A DNA stretch of 64,000 nucleotides, from contig CM077166.1 in NCBI GenBank assembly GCA_039583875.1, positions 85,620,564 through 85,684,563 of the forward strand, written 5' to 3'. Position 1 is the stretch's first letter. The number at the start of each line of letters is the position of its first letter. This DNA is from Platanthera guangdongensis (taxonomy: Eukaryota; Streptophyta; Magnoliopsida; Asparagales; Orchidaceae). The notes below the pieces were generated by a model, which saw nothing but the letters and a program-made list of their open reading frames with translations, did not search any database and was not told the DNA's origin. The position numbers were made by a program, and so were the translations under genes. This document shows, one piece after another, positions 54,164-64,000 of this stretch.

Positions 54164-56031
54164 TGAAAGAAATAGTGCCTAATCACCTAGAGGGGGGTGA
54201 ATAGGTGAACTTTAACTTTTAAATTTAAGGCAGAAACACTTGAACAAATAACCCTGTATATGCAATTATCTATAGCAATTCAGTACAGCTAGCTCAGCAA
54301 TCACAGAAATAAACCAACACAGAGTGCACACAGATTTTTATAGTGGTTCTCCAAGGTTTGGGTACATCCACTTTCCCCCTTCGCCTATCTAGTAGTGTAC
54401 TAGATTCAGCCTAACTTCAGCACTTCTTCTCTGATCCTCAGATCTTACAACTCAAAACCCCAAACAGGTTCCTACAACTCAAAGTGTCCCCACTCCTACA
54501 ACTCAGGCACAAAGCCATACCACTCAGTCTTCAACAAGACCTACACTCAGAGAACAAAGTCTCCTACAACTCAGGCACAAGGCCCTACCTTAGTCTTCAA
54601 CAAGACCTACACTTAGAGCACACAGTCTACTACACTCAGCCTTTATAAAATAGGCTTACAGCTCAGATCTATACAAGATCCTACAGATATTTTGATTATA
54701 CAAAGCAATTAACCACAACTATGAAAGAGAGAGATGAGTTGACTGGCTTCTTGATGAGTTCTTGGAAGAACTTGGCAGAGATCAACCTCCCTTGGCTTTC
54801 TTCAAAGCTTCTTGAATTAGAACACTGTAGGGTTGAATCTCCTGTGAAGATGATCTTCGATCACCTTCTATCTTGAGATTCAGATCTCAATCTGAATCTT
54901 ACATTGCAGCCTGGTTCAGCAGCTGTTCTTCTTAGAAGGAGATCTCTCTCTCCAACTTCTTAGATCTTCTGTTGAAGATCTTCTTCTTTTGTGTTGTTAT
55001 ATCTTGATTAATTGTTGTCAATGAATAAATCTTATGTTGAAAGAGAAAGGTTTTTATATAGTCTTCCTCCAAGGTAACCGGCTGATCCGGTTTCTAACAA
55101 CCTTCTGACGGCTCTGACAGTTGCAGTTGACCGGTTGAAATGGCAGCTGTCAAGTCATCCAGTCACTTCTTGAAATCACTGTCACTGCCTGAAAGTGTCG
55201 AGACAGATAGTCATTATGTGTCGACACAAATAGACTAAGTGTCGACACTAGCCATGATGGTGTCGACGCAACTCCTTGTGTTGTTGTAACAGCTTCTCGA
55301 CACTGCTTCTTCAGAATGTGTCGACACTGATTCTGTGTGTCGACACAAGCCTTTTGTAGAATGTGTCGACACTAGTTGAGTGTGTCGACACAAATACTTC
55401 TCCTTTTTATACTTAGTTGAATTATGCTGTGTGTCGACACATCTCCTTTGTGTCGACAGATCTTCTTTTGTTGTTGATGCTTGCTGAGTGTCGACACATC
55501 TCCTTTGTGTCGACACATGCCTTCATGTGTTGAAACTTATTGAGTGTCGACACATATCCTTAGTGTCGACACATCTCCTTAGTGTCGACACATGTACTTT
55601 AACTTTGTTGAAGTTTGCTGAGTGTCGACACAGCCTCCTGGTGTCGACACTTTTGATGTCAACCAAGTTTCTCTGGGTGTCGACACTGCCTCTAAGTGTC
55701 GACACAGATTATGTTGACAATTCTTCACAGTGTGTCGACACTGCCTATATGTGTCGACACTTTTCTTCTGGTGTCGACTCTGTCTTTCTTGGTGTCGACA
55801 CAATTACTCCAAGTGTCGACACAGCTTCTCTAGTTGTCGACACAAGCCTTCATAAGTGTCGACACTTCACCTCTAGGTGTCGACACATGGACTTAGAAAC
55901 TTTTCTGCAATACTTGCAATTATTTAACCTGCACAAATAAACTCAAAGCACATCAAATACACCTTGATGTATATCATTGAGTAAGGTGAGGCTTCTTCAA
56001 ATCTGGTATACATATTCCAATGTACACAACA
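54164..56031 (-). repeat. 3' LTR of SIRE-B
   Basis: 1,868 bp, plus-strand TGAAAGAAATAGTGCC...TGTACACAACA, related to the SIRE-A LTRs at both ends. It holds a palindrome array (55219-55886), a TATA box (TATATAAA, minus, 55053-55060) and a leader with 'cctacaactcaggcac' repeats. A tract AATAGGGGAAGAT (minus) follows at 56032-56044. Confidence 0.92.
55219..55886. repeat. U3 palindrome array of SIRE-B
   Basis: About 25 GTGTCGACAC copies or near copies, some paired at about 19-23 bp (55219/55239, 55555/55573), upstream of the TATA box. Spacers are largely different from SIRE-A, while the palindrome is kept. Confidence 0.9.
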
Positions 56032-56301
56032 ATCTTCCCCTATTTGGATAAGTCATAACCCTTAGTCAATGATATACACCATTCATAACAAATACTCAGT
56101 ATGATGTATAACAATATTATATGACAGGGTAAATACTAAACATGTATAAACAAAACATGTATAAATAATTATCTCAGAATAACAATGTAATAGATTGAAC
56201 TTAAACATTGTTTTTACAACTTCCAAAAGTTTAATTAATCAAATTTTACATGAAGTTTAATGCAAATGATTACAAGGTTGTAAACTTAAGAAAATTCTAT
56301 C

Positions 56302-59113
56302 CTATGGCTGCTCTGGCTCCTTGATAACAATGCCCTTTCCAGATTGAAACTTTACTTGAACTGGAGCATCATTATCATCAGCAGGCTTCTTGGCCTTAAG
56401 ATCTTTCTTTTTTTGTTCTTCAGCCCTTATTTTCTATCTCTCAAAATAATGATAAGGCTTAGGGAAATACTTGCTAGGCTCATGTGCATTAGGAGGTAGC
56501 TTCCCTAATTTAGCCTTCCTTCTGTATTGTACTATGGCCTCTTGCCTATCTTCATGTTTTCTCCACTCTTGATCAGAGTATCATTTACCCCTTTCTATGA
56601 AATTATCCTTTGCAGCCTTCCAAGTAGTCAGAATAATATTTCTGGAAGTTGGGCTCCATTGCTCAAAATCTGGCCTTAATTCAGCCTGCTCTCTGAACCT
56701 CTTCTTAGATAATTGGGCTTCCTGCTCTTTTAATACTGCCTCTTGCTCTTTTAGTATTGCCTCTGGCACAGGCTGTACTACTTTCTCAAAGATAATATTC
56801 TGATTACCATCAGGAGGGCTATACATAGATTGTACCTCCTGATGTATCATATCAAAATCTGCGGGAGGGTAGATCACCTGAGCTACTTCAGCTTGTTCTC
56901 CTCCAAAATAGGCAGGATTTACACCAGATTCTGCTACATTATCATCATCACATAAAGGTGGATATCCAAGGGTAGCTCTGATCCTGTTCGAAATCCATTT
57001 AGCATAGTCAGAGCCTGCTTTGACTAGTACCCTCTCCCCCTTTATGACTTCTCTTTCTATATGATCCCTAAGATCATCCTTCTGAAATCTGATCTGAGCA
57101 TTCAAATAGTTAACTCCATCTCTATAAAAAGGTTTTAACCTTTGTAGCTTGTCAGTATTTGCCTTTTGAGAATCTTCAATTACAGTTTTTACAACAGTTA
57201 GGCTCTCTTGTAATTGCTTGTGAAATTCAGCCTTGGCAGTAGTCCTTGCTGCAGTCTGAGCAGCTGCAAGATTCTGCATTTCAGTGACTATCACATTATG
57301 TGATTCAGTAAAATTGTCATTCATTCTTATCTGGTTTTCCGGGACATATCCTTGTTTGACTACCATGTCATCAACTTGTGTCTTTATCTGCTCTTGATGT
57401 GTAGCCAGATATACCACTACATTGCCTCCTTTATGAAAACAGTCAGTCATTTCCTTTTTATTTTGATTTACCACAAATCTAATAGATTTGATATCTTGAG
57501 CCAGATCAAATTGGAGTGATTTATGGCCTTCATCCATATACTTTTCTATAGCTTTCCTTTGCTCATCCATCTTGATTTGCAAAGCCACCAACAAAGAACT
57601 GTAGTCAGTAGTTGGGGCTTATTGTGGAGCAATGGTTTGCAGTGTTTTCTTGTATGTCTGGCTTCTCCTTGTGAAAACCTGTAACTTTCTTTTCTTGGCT
57701 CTAGCAGCCTCTTCATCCTCTAAAGCAGAAGTACTGGCAATGTCTACCCTGCCCTTAGGACTAGGAGGTAAATCCTTCTCAGTCCTTGGTAGTTCCTCAG
57801 CATTCCTTTGCTCATCAGTCTCTTTTCTTGCAGTTTCCTCTACATACTCCCCCTCAAGGTCTACCTACTCCCCCTCAACAGCTGCGTTCTCTCCCTAAAA
57901 ATCAGTCTGTAAAAGATCAGGGAACAGCTCTTTTAGTGTAAACTCATGTTGAGGTTGGACTGAAAAATATCTGATCTCTATAGCATTATCAGCAACTGAT
58001 GTGTCTTCCATGACAACATCTTGTGGTTGACTATGTATCTGAGTTGGCTGATCAACATCAAGTAATGATTCAGTCAATACTTCATCCTCAATATTTAAAA
58101 TAGATTGATTAACTTCATTGATTACCTCAAGAATTGTTTGGGTAGACCTTTCACTATGCAAGTGAGTGGACTCATCCACATATTGAGGCTCCCCCTGGAA
58201 TGAATCCAGGTGAATATGGCTAGCTGATGGTAGCTCCCCTGCCTCTGGGCATCTTCTTGTCTTGCTGGTGACTGTCCAGCATGGCCATCCTCTCCATCAT
58301 CTGAATTAAACACTACTTGTTCTTCTAAGCTACTAGAGGATTCTTAAGCCACAATGGCTTTCTTCTTCTTCTTCTGATGAGGAACTTCCTTTTCAGGAGT
58401 ATGCATTTCCTTGGTTAACACTCTATCCCACCTGGAGATAATTCTTACATCCATTCTACTCATATGGTTTATCTTAGAACCTGCAGCTTGGTTCATCGCT
58501 TCAGGGATACTTCCAGCTAAGTATAAACTCAGAATCTTACCCAGATTGGGCTTTTTCAGACTTTCCTTTATCTTATCAAACATTACTGCTTACCAATCAG
58601 TTTTAAGCTTGAAAATTATCCTTGTCATCAAACTGAACATGTGAGATGATATCATATCATGCCCACCAGTCTTGCTCAGTATCACCTTGCCCACTATTTC
58701 AGAAAAAACTTTCCTTGTATGTTCATTCCTTTCCTGTTGAAAACTGATCCAATCTTCAGGATTGAATCAAGTCCACACCATTCCAGTGCCTCCCTTGTCT
58801 TTGATGCAGGTACATCTTCCTCTTCTGTAGTTCTAGGTTGATGTAGAACCTTTCTTAGACTTTTCTTAGAGACCTTGACTTTTGCCCCATGGACTTTGGA
58901 CTTAATCTTGAGTCCAGTTTCATCTAGGACAGCTGCACTAAAGAACTCAAGGACTTCCTTCTTCTAGATCTTAATTGGTTCTGAAACTAGATACTCTAAT
59001 CCAGTCTCTGCAACTAGGGTTACCACACCTTGGATTTCTGGTTCCGTGTCATCAAAGGCATGTCGCACGAGCTCATAACCTTCATTGATGTTCTCTTCTA
59101 GCTTGGGCGTCAT
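56302..59113 (-). pseudogene. SIRE-B extra ORF (aORF), decayed
   Basis: Homologous to the SIRE-A aORF: start MTPKLEENINEGYELV at ATG 59113, end GIVIKEPEQP with TAG at 56302-56304. The longest surviving stretch (56581-57594, 337 residues) holds the coiled-coil region (KMDEQRKAIEKYMDEGHKSLQ...) and conserved motifs ISNRIRATLGYPPL, QVIYPPADFDMIH and FEQWSPTSRNIIL, all shared with SIRE-A. Stops or shifts fall near 58964, 58583, 58344, 58180, 57895 and 56581. It shows the gene was long (over 900 codons) and conserved between copies. Function unknown; no membrane segment seen. Confidence 0.8.
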
Positions 59114-59150
59114 TAGGGTTTGGAGAAATTTTGAATTTAGAGAAGAGAGA

Positions 59151-59584
59151 TGTCGACACACAAGTTTGGTCTCGAAACTTTGGTGAGCGTGTCGACAAAC
59201 AATGGTGAAGACCTATTTATACCTTTCTAGAATTGAAGGTGAAAAGGCGCGTCAAAATACTTGAAATGTGTCGACACTGTGGAAAAGTGTCGACACTTAC
59301 TTCTAATGTCTCGACAACCATGTGTCGACACAAATATAGTCGACAGAATATATATGTCGACACTTATACATCTTAGCTCGACGATTAGTCGAGAATCTAC
59401 TTGACGAATTCTTTGTAAATTCTAAGTGTCGACAATACCCTGGATGTGTCGACACCTACTCTGGATGTGTCGACACTAATTCTCTGAAGTGTCGAAACTT
59501 ACTGTCTAGATGTGTCGACACCATTTCTCTGAAATATCGACACCACTTCTATGTGTCGACAAAGACAACTCTGTGTGTCGACAC
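59151..59584. repeat. Internal palindrome array of SIRE-B, with TATA box
   Basis: About 15 TGTCGACAC-type sites between the aORF ATG (59113) and the pol end (59610), as in SIRE-A. TATAAATAGG (minus) at 59213-59221 lies about 104 bp from the ATG, and the ATG sits in AAACCCTAATG again. Confidence 0.85.
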
Positions 59585-59609
59585 TATTTTACTTAGCCAA
59601 TTTTTTAAA

Positions 59610-61207
59610 CTATTCTAAGTTTATCATTCCTAATTCAATTTTAAACTTATTGAATTTGGTTTCATCTAGGGGCTTAGTAAACAAATCAGCTAACTGATTA
59701 TCTGTCTTAACATACTCTAGGGAAATGTCTCCTTTTTCTACATGTTCTCTAAGAAAATGGTATTTAATTTCTATGTGCTTAGTCCTACTATGAGAGACAG
59801 GATTATTTACAATAGAAATGGCACTTGTAGAATCAAAAAATAAAGGTGTTCTACTTATTTGAATAACATAATCTTCTAGCTGATGTTGAATCCATAGAAG
59901 TTGTGCACAACAGCTTCCTGCAGCCATATACTCTGACTCAGCTGTGGAGATGGGCACACTGGTCTGCTTCTTACTGCTCCATGACACCAGCCTTCCACCT
60001 AGAAATTGACAGGTTACTGTAGTACTCTTCTTATCTTCCTTGCGGCATGCAAAATCTGCATCTGAATAACCTGTCAGTACAAAATCTCCATTCCTAGGGT
60101 ACCAAAGGCCTAGATAAGGTGTGCCCTTAAGATATCTCAAAATCTTTTTGACTGCAGTCAGATGAGATTATTTTGGGCACGCTTGGTACCTAGCACAGAC
60201 ACATGTAGCATACATGATATCTGGTCTACTAGCAGTCAAATATAGTAGGGAGACAACTATCCCTCTATACAAAGTCTCATCTACATGTTTCCCTGCATCA
60301 TCTTTGCTTAGAGACATGCTTGACCCCATAGGAGTTTGCATGGTAGTGGATGATTCCATACCACACTTCTTTATCAACTCTAGGGTGAACTTAGACTGGC
60401 ATATGGATAATCCATCTTCAGTCTGTCTAACTTGGAGACCCAAGAAGAACTTAAGTTCCCCCATACTGCTCATTTCAAATTTTCCTTGCATAAGTTTTGC
60501 AAACTTTCTGCAAAGACTACTTTTTGTAGACCCAAATATTATGTCATCTACATATATTTGGACTAAGATAATCTTGCCTCTGAATTCCCTAAGGAATAGA
60601 GTCTTGTATATTTTCTCCCTTGAGAATTTGTTCTCAATGAGGAAACTAGACAAGGTTTCATACCAAGCCCTTGGGGCTTGTTTCAACCCATACAAAGCTT
60701 TCCTAAGTCTATAAACATAATCAGGTTTGAGAGAATCAACAAAACCTGATAGCTGCTCTACATAGACTTCTTCCTTCAGATTTCCATTCAGAAAAGCTGA
60801 CTTAACATCCATTTGATATACCTTGAACCCTTGGTATGTTGCATAGGCAAGGAACATTCTGATTGCCTCCAGTCTTGCTACTGGAGCAAAGGTTTGATCA
60901 AAATCAATACCTTCTTCCTGCCTATATCTCTTTGCAACAAGTCTAGCTTTATTCTTTATGATGATTCCATTCTCATCCAACTTGTTCCTAAAGATCCACT
61001 TAGTTCCAATAATGTTATTGTCCTTCGGTTTAGGAACTAGCTCCCATACCTTGCATCTTTTGAATTGATTCAGCTCCTCTTGCATGGCCTCAATCCAATG
61101 AGGGTCTAGGATTGCTTCTTCAAATTTCTTTGGCTCTACTTGGGATAGGAAACTGGAGTAAAGGACTGTACTCAGATTCCCGCTCCTTGTTTGCACTCCT
61201 TGTCTGG
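59610..61207 (-). pseudogene. pol: SIRE-B pol: RT and RNase H part
   Basis: Copia RT ([38 protein letters not shown]) and RNase H ([36 protein letters not shown]). A TAA near 60168 interrupts at the CPK/SHL position where SIRE-A has a Glu codon. FACRKED replaces FAGCKED, a further sign of decay. It is joined to the integrase part across the 61208-62378 insertion. Confidence 0.88.
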
Positions 61208-62378
61208 TGATGTAGGCTAGGCCTTTGAGATCCTACACGGAGGGCGTGACGACGACCTTGGCAACGTTAACGCTCCCTAACCGGCACACAAACGCAACGC
61301 ATCGACCACAATGATTGTTTTTTATCGTTCGTGTTAACATATGGATAGCCGATCCGCAGGTGGAACGGAGAATGGCTATAGGCCAAAATCCTTTCCGGCT
61401 AAATGGAATAATATTAATTCCGATCGAGCTTTGGAGTTGTACCAAAATAAATCCACCAAAAAAAAATCATGATTCAAAAAAATGGTAGGATCTATCCCAA
61501 TAAAAAAAAGCGAGGAGCGCCAATCCTCTCACGAGATCTTTTCGGAAAACCAATTAAAAATCTCAGATCAATTGTAGGAACACCGCGAAAATTTAGCAAT
61601 TCGAGAAATCACGCAAAATCCGTCCACCACAAGAATTAATCAAAGAAGAGAATCTCTTAGGTAGGAATTTCGTTACCCCACTCGGAACGTAGATCCGAGA
61701 TGTTGGATCCATAAAGAACGATCGCTCTTCCCTTTTTGGAATCCACGGGAAACGAGCCACGGATGAAGATCTTGTTCGCCTCCTTCGCTTCTCGCCGTGG
61801 TTGATTACCCCAACCTTGATTCTTCCTTGCATGAGATCTTCCCCTCCAAGGTGGCCGAAATTGTTAAGAGGTTGAAAATAGCTTGGTGGATGGAAGGTAG
61901 GGAGACGGGGATGATGGATTGCTAGAGGGAGAGGGGAGTAGAAAGGGGGGCGGCGGCTAAGAGGAGGAGGAGAGGAGATTAGGGTTGGCAAGCAAAGTTC
62001 TTTTTTTTTTATTTCAATAATTGTCTCCATAACAAATGATAACTTGGCCTTATATAAGGCTTACAACCATGTGGCTATTAGCAGCCCAAAATAAAAATGT
62101 TGCAGAAAATGAAATGACAAAATAACATAGTGTCAAATACCACATATAACCAGATAAAGGCAGACCAAATAATAAAATAAATTCAAAACTTATTTTTGTT
62201 GCGTGGGCGAATATTGTAGCCGTGCCCTCTACGGCGCCGCAAGTCTCTTGATGGTGGAGCATCGTCGTCATCTTCTGTCACAGTAACACCACCATGGTCG
62301 TCATATTCTGTCACGGTAACACCGCCATGGTCGTCGTCTTCATCACCCAATTGGCCGTCGTGGTGGTCGTCGCCATCA
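61208..62378. mobile_element. 1,171-bp solo-LTR-like insertion in SIRE-B pol
   Basis: Begins TGATG and ends CATCA, with TCTGG duplicated at 61203-61207 and 62379-62383. Removing it restores alignment with SIRE-A pol near 8092-8105. TG...CA ends and a 5-bp duplication indicate an LTR; no second copy, primer site or polypurine tract is inside, so a solo LTR is the best reading. GCCTTATATAAGGC (62051-62064) could be a TATA region. On the minus strand, 62183-62378 translates as an acidic repeat (DDHGGVTVTE twice) ending RRRRGHGYNIRPRNK; significance unknown. Confidence 0.75.
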
Positions 62379-63951
62379 TCTGGGATCTCCAATTATTTGA
62401 TTGGGTGGGTGATCCTTTAAGTGTCTATTTGCTGGAGGCAGCCTGTCTTCAGGATGTATACCCTTAGTCTCTTCAATTAGCTGCACCTCTTGGTGTTCTT
62501 TAGCATCAAGAGTATCTTGTACTCCCCTGGACATCAGCCACCATCTTCCACTTGCTGACTTGCAGAAGAACCTTCTGTTAAGGTAAGCTTGTCCATCTTT
62601 TCAGTTACACCTGTAGAGCTGCAAACACTACATGGAAATTATTGTTAATGAGCCTTGCTTCATCAAAAACTACATGAACAGACTCTTCTATAACTTGAGT
62701 AATCAAGTTGTAGACCCTATAAGCCTTACTATTGTTGTTATACCCAACAAAGATCCCCTCTTAGGATTTGGCAGCAAACTTGGTTAGATAAGACTTTCCA
62801 TTATTAAGTATATAACACTTGCAACCAAAGATCTTGAAATAGGAAAAATTTGGTTTTCTGCCCTTCACAATCTCATAGGGTGTCTTCTTGTGGCTCTTGG
62901 TGATAGTAGCCCTATTGATCACATGACAAGCAGTATTTACTGCCTCAGCCCAGAAATATTCTGGGAGAGAAGTGTCACTCAATAGGGTTCTACCAGCCTC
63001 TATCAAGGTTCTATTTTTCCTTTCAGCAATACCATTTTGCTGAGGTGTTCTTGGTGAGGAAAATTCCTGAACAATTCCAAATTCTTCACACAGTTTTGTC
63101 ATACTTTCAGACAGAAATTCAGTACCATGGTCACTTTTGATTTTGACCACTGTACTGTGCAATTCATTCTGAATTTGTTTAACAAAACTATATAAGATAC
63201 TTAGAGTTTCAGATTTTTGCCTTAGGAAGAACACACATGAATACCTTGAATAGTCATCTACAACCACAAATGTGTAGACCTTCCTACCTAGGCTGTGAAC
63301 TGGCATGAGACCAAAAAGATCAATATGCAAGAGGTATAGACACCTCACAGAATCCTTGTTCTCAAGGCTATGAAAGTTGGATTTGGTCTGCTTTCCTTTT
63401 TGACAAGCTGAGCATATCTCATCCTTTATACACTTAACCTGAGGACCATTCCTCACAAACTCTTTGCTAAAGAGTTGGCCAATTGTCTTATAGTTAAGAT
63501 GAGACAACCTCTTGTGCTATTTAACACAATGTGAGACTTTCTCACCAGCTACAAGACAAATAGGAAAAACATTGTTCTCACATACAAAGTCAAGACAATA
63601 GACATTTCTCTTCCTATATCCTGTCAGAATGATCTTTTGATCACTTGACCTACTGATATGACAACCATCCTTGACAATTGAAATGTCATATCCTAAGTCA
63701 CTCAGCTGACTTATGCTAATGAGGTTATGTTTCAAACCCTTTACATAAGCCACTTGAGTAATTATAATTTGGTTACTAGAAATATTACCAAAGCCTTTGA
63801 TGATTCCTTTTTTTGAACCACCAAAGGTAACTTTAGGGCCATCCTTGATAGGTGTATAGTCCTTCAGCAACCCCCTAGTTCCAGTCATGTGCCTGGAATA
63901 TCCACTGTCCAAGTACCATATAGGGGCATGGCCACTTGGACTCACCTGCAA
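62379..63951 (-). pseudogene. pol: SIRE-B pol: protease and integrase part
   Basis: Protease (WYLDSGYSRHMTG, where SIRE-A has GCSRH), GAG-pre-integrase ([26 protein letters not shown]) and integrase ([34 protein letters not shown]). Stops at about 63514 (Trp codon to TAG) and 62761-62763 (Gln codon to TAA). The linker to RT is at 62379-62760. Confidence 0.87.
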
Positions 63952-64000
63952 AACAGATTACTTAACCTTAGAACACAAATAACTCTTGGGTCCTTGGTGT
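63952..64000 (-). pseudogene. gag: End of SIRE-B gag at the window edge
   Basis: The last codons read GPKSYLCSKVK then TAA, aligning with SIRE-A GPKFTLGSKVH then TAA. As in SIRE-A, the stop is in frame with pol. The rest of gag lies outside the window. Confidence 0.8.

Larger units (their letters stand above)
54164..64000 (-). mobile_element. SIRE-B: second SIRE-type element, 3' part, decayed and open to the right
   Basis: Same family and order as SIRE-A: 3' LTR (54164-56031), polypurine tract, aORF remnant, internal palindrome array, pol remnant, then the end of gag at the window edge. Many stops, and an insertion in pol (61208-62378). The 5' LTR and most of gag are outside the window, so the target duplication cannot be tested; the left flank is AAAAC. 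Confidence 0.92.

Noticed and set aside
62183..62392. A host gene exon with an acidic repeat protein
   Set aside because: It lies at the edge of an insertion with exact target duplications, and its frame crosses into pol sequence.

Overview
The window is nuclear DNA from a flowering plant with a repeat-rich genome. Every coding trace I can support belongs to an LTR retrotransposon; I see no host gene, tRNA, rRNA or CRISPR. The plant origin rests on the lineages present: SIRE-type Ty1/copia with an extra ORF, Tekay/Del-like chromoviruses, a Tat-lineage Ty3/gypsy element and a large non-autonomous element primed by tRNA-Asp. Primer sites matching plant tRNA-iMet and tRNA-Asp agree. The species cannot be named from this.

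Layout. (1) 1-789 and 13886-14667 are two halves of a minus-strand Tekay-like 3' LTR, split by a complete minus-strand SIRE element (SIRE-A, 790-13885, duplication GCCTT). SIRE-A has near-identical 2,064-bp LTRs, gag, an intact 1,055-residue pol and a decayed extra ORF (aORF). (2) 14668-15917 is a gag-only remnant of that Tekay-like element, abutting a plus-strand LTR fragment (15917-17243) and LTR-like DNA full of palindromes (17244-18610). (3) 18611-37844 is a minus-strand Tekay-like element (G3). Its reverse transcriptase gene is split by a plus-strand Tat element (21887-33172, duplication ACAGG) carrying an 86-bp satellite and two antisense, intron-containing genes. (4) 37845-52360 is the remnant of a plus-strand Tekay-like element (E4). 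G3 abuts E4 gag, and a non-autonomous element (E5, 37938-46311, duplication ATTTC) lies inside the same gag. (5) 52361-54163 is LTR-like DNA. (6) 54164-64000 is the 3' part of a second, decayed SIRE element (SIRE-B), interrupted by a 1,171-bp solo-LTR-like insertion (61208-62378, duplication TCTGG).

The most interesting signals are non-coding. Unrelated families carry dense palindrome or hairpin arrays in U3 just upstream of the TATA box: paired GTGTCGACAC sites in SIRE; GACACG-CC-CGTGTC hairpins with compensatory arm changes in the Tekay-like LTR; GACACG-GG-CGTGTC hairpins in E5. SIRE-A and SIRE-B both repeat the array-plus-TATAAATAG arrangement inside the element, about 100 bp upstream of the aORF start, which looks like a private internal promoter. 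Both Tekay-like elements carry a short GT-AG intron at the same gag/protease codon with an in-frame stop inside, so splicing could set the Gag to Gag-Pol ratio.
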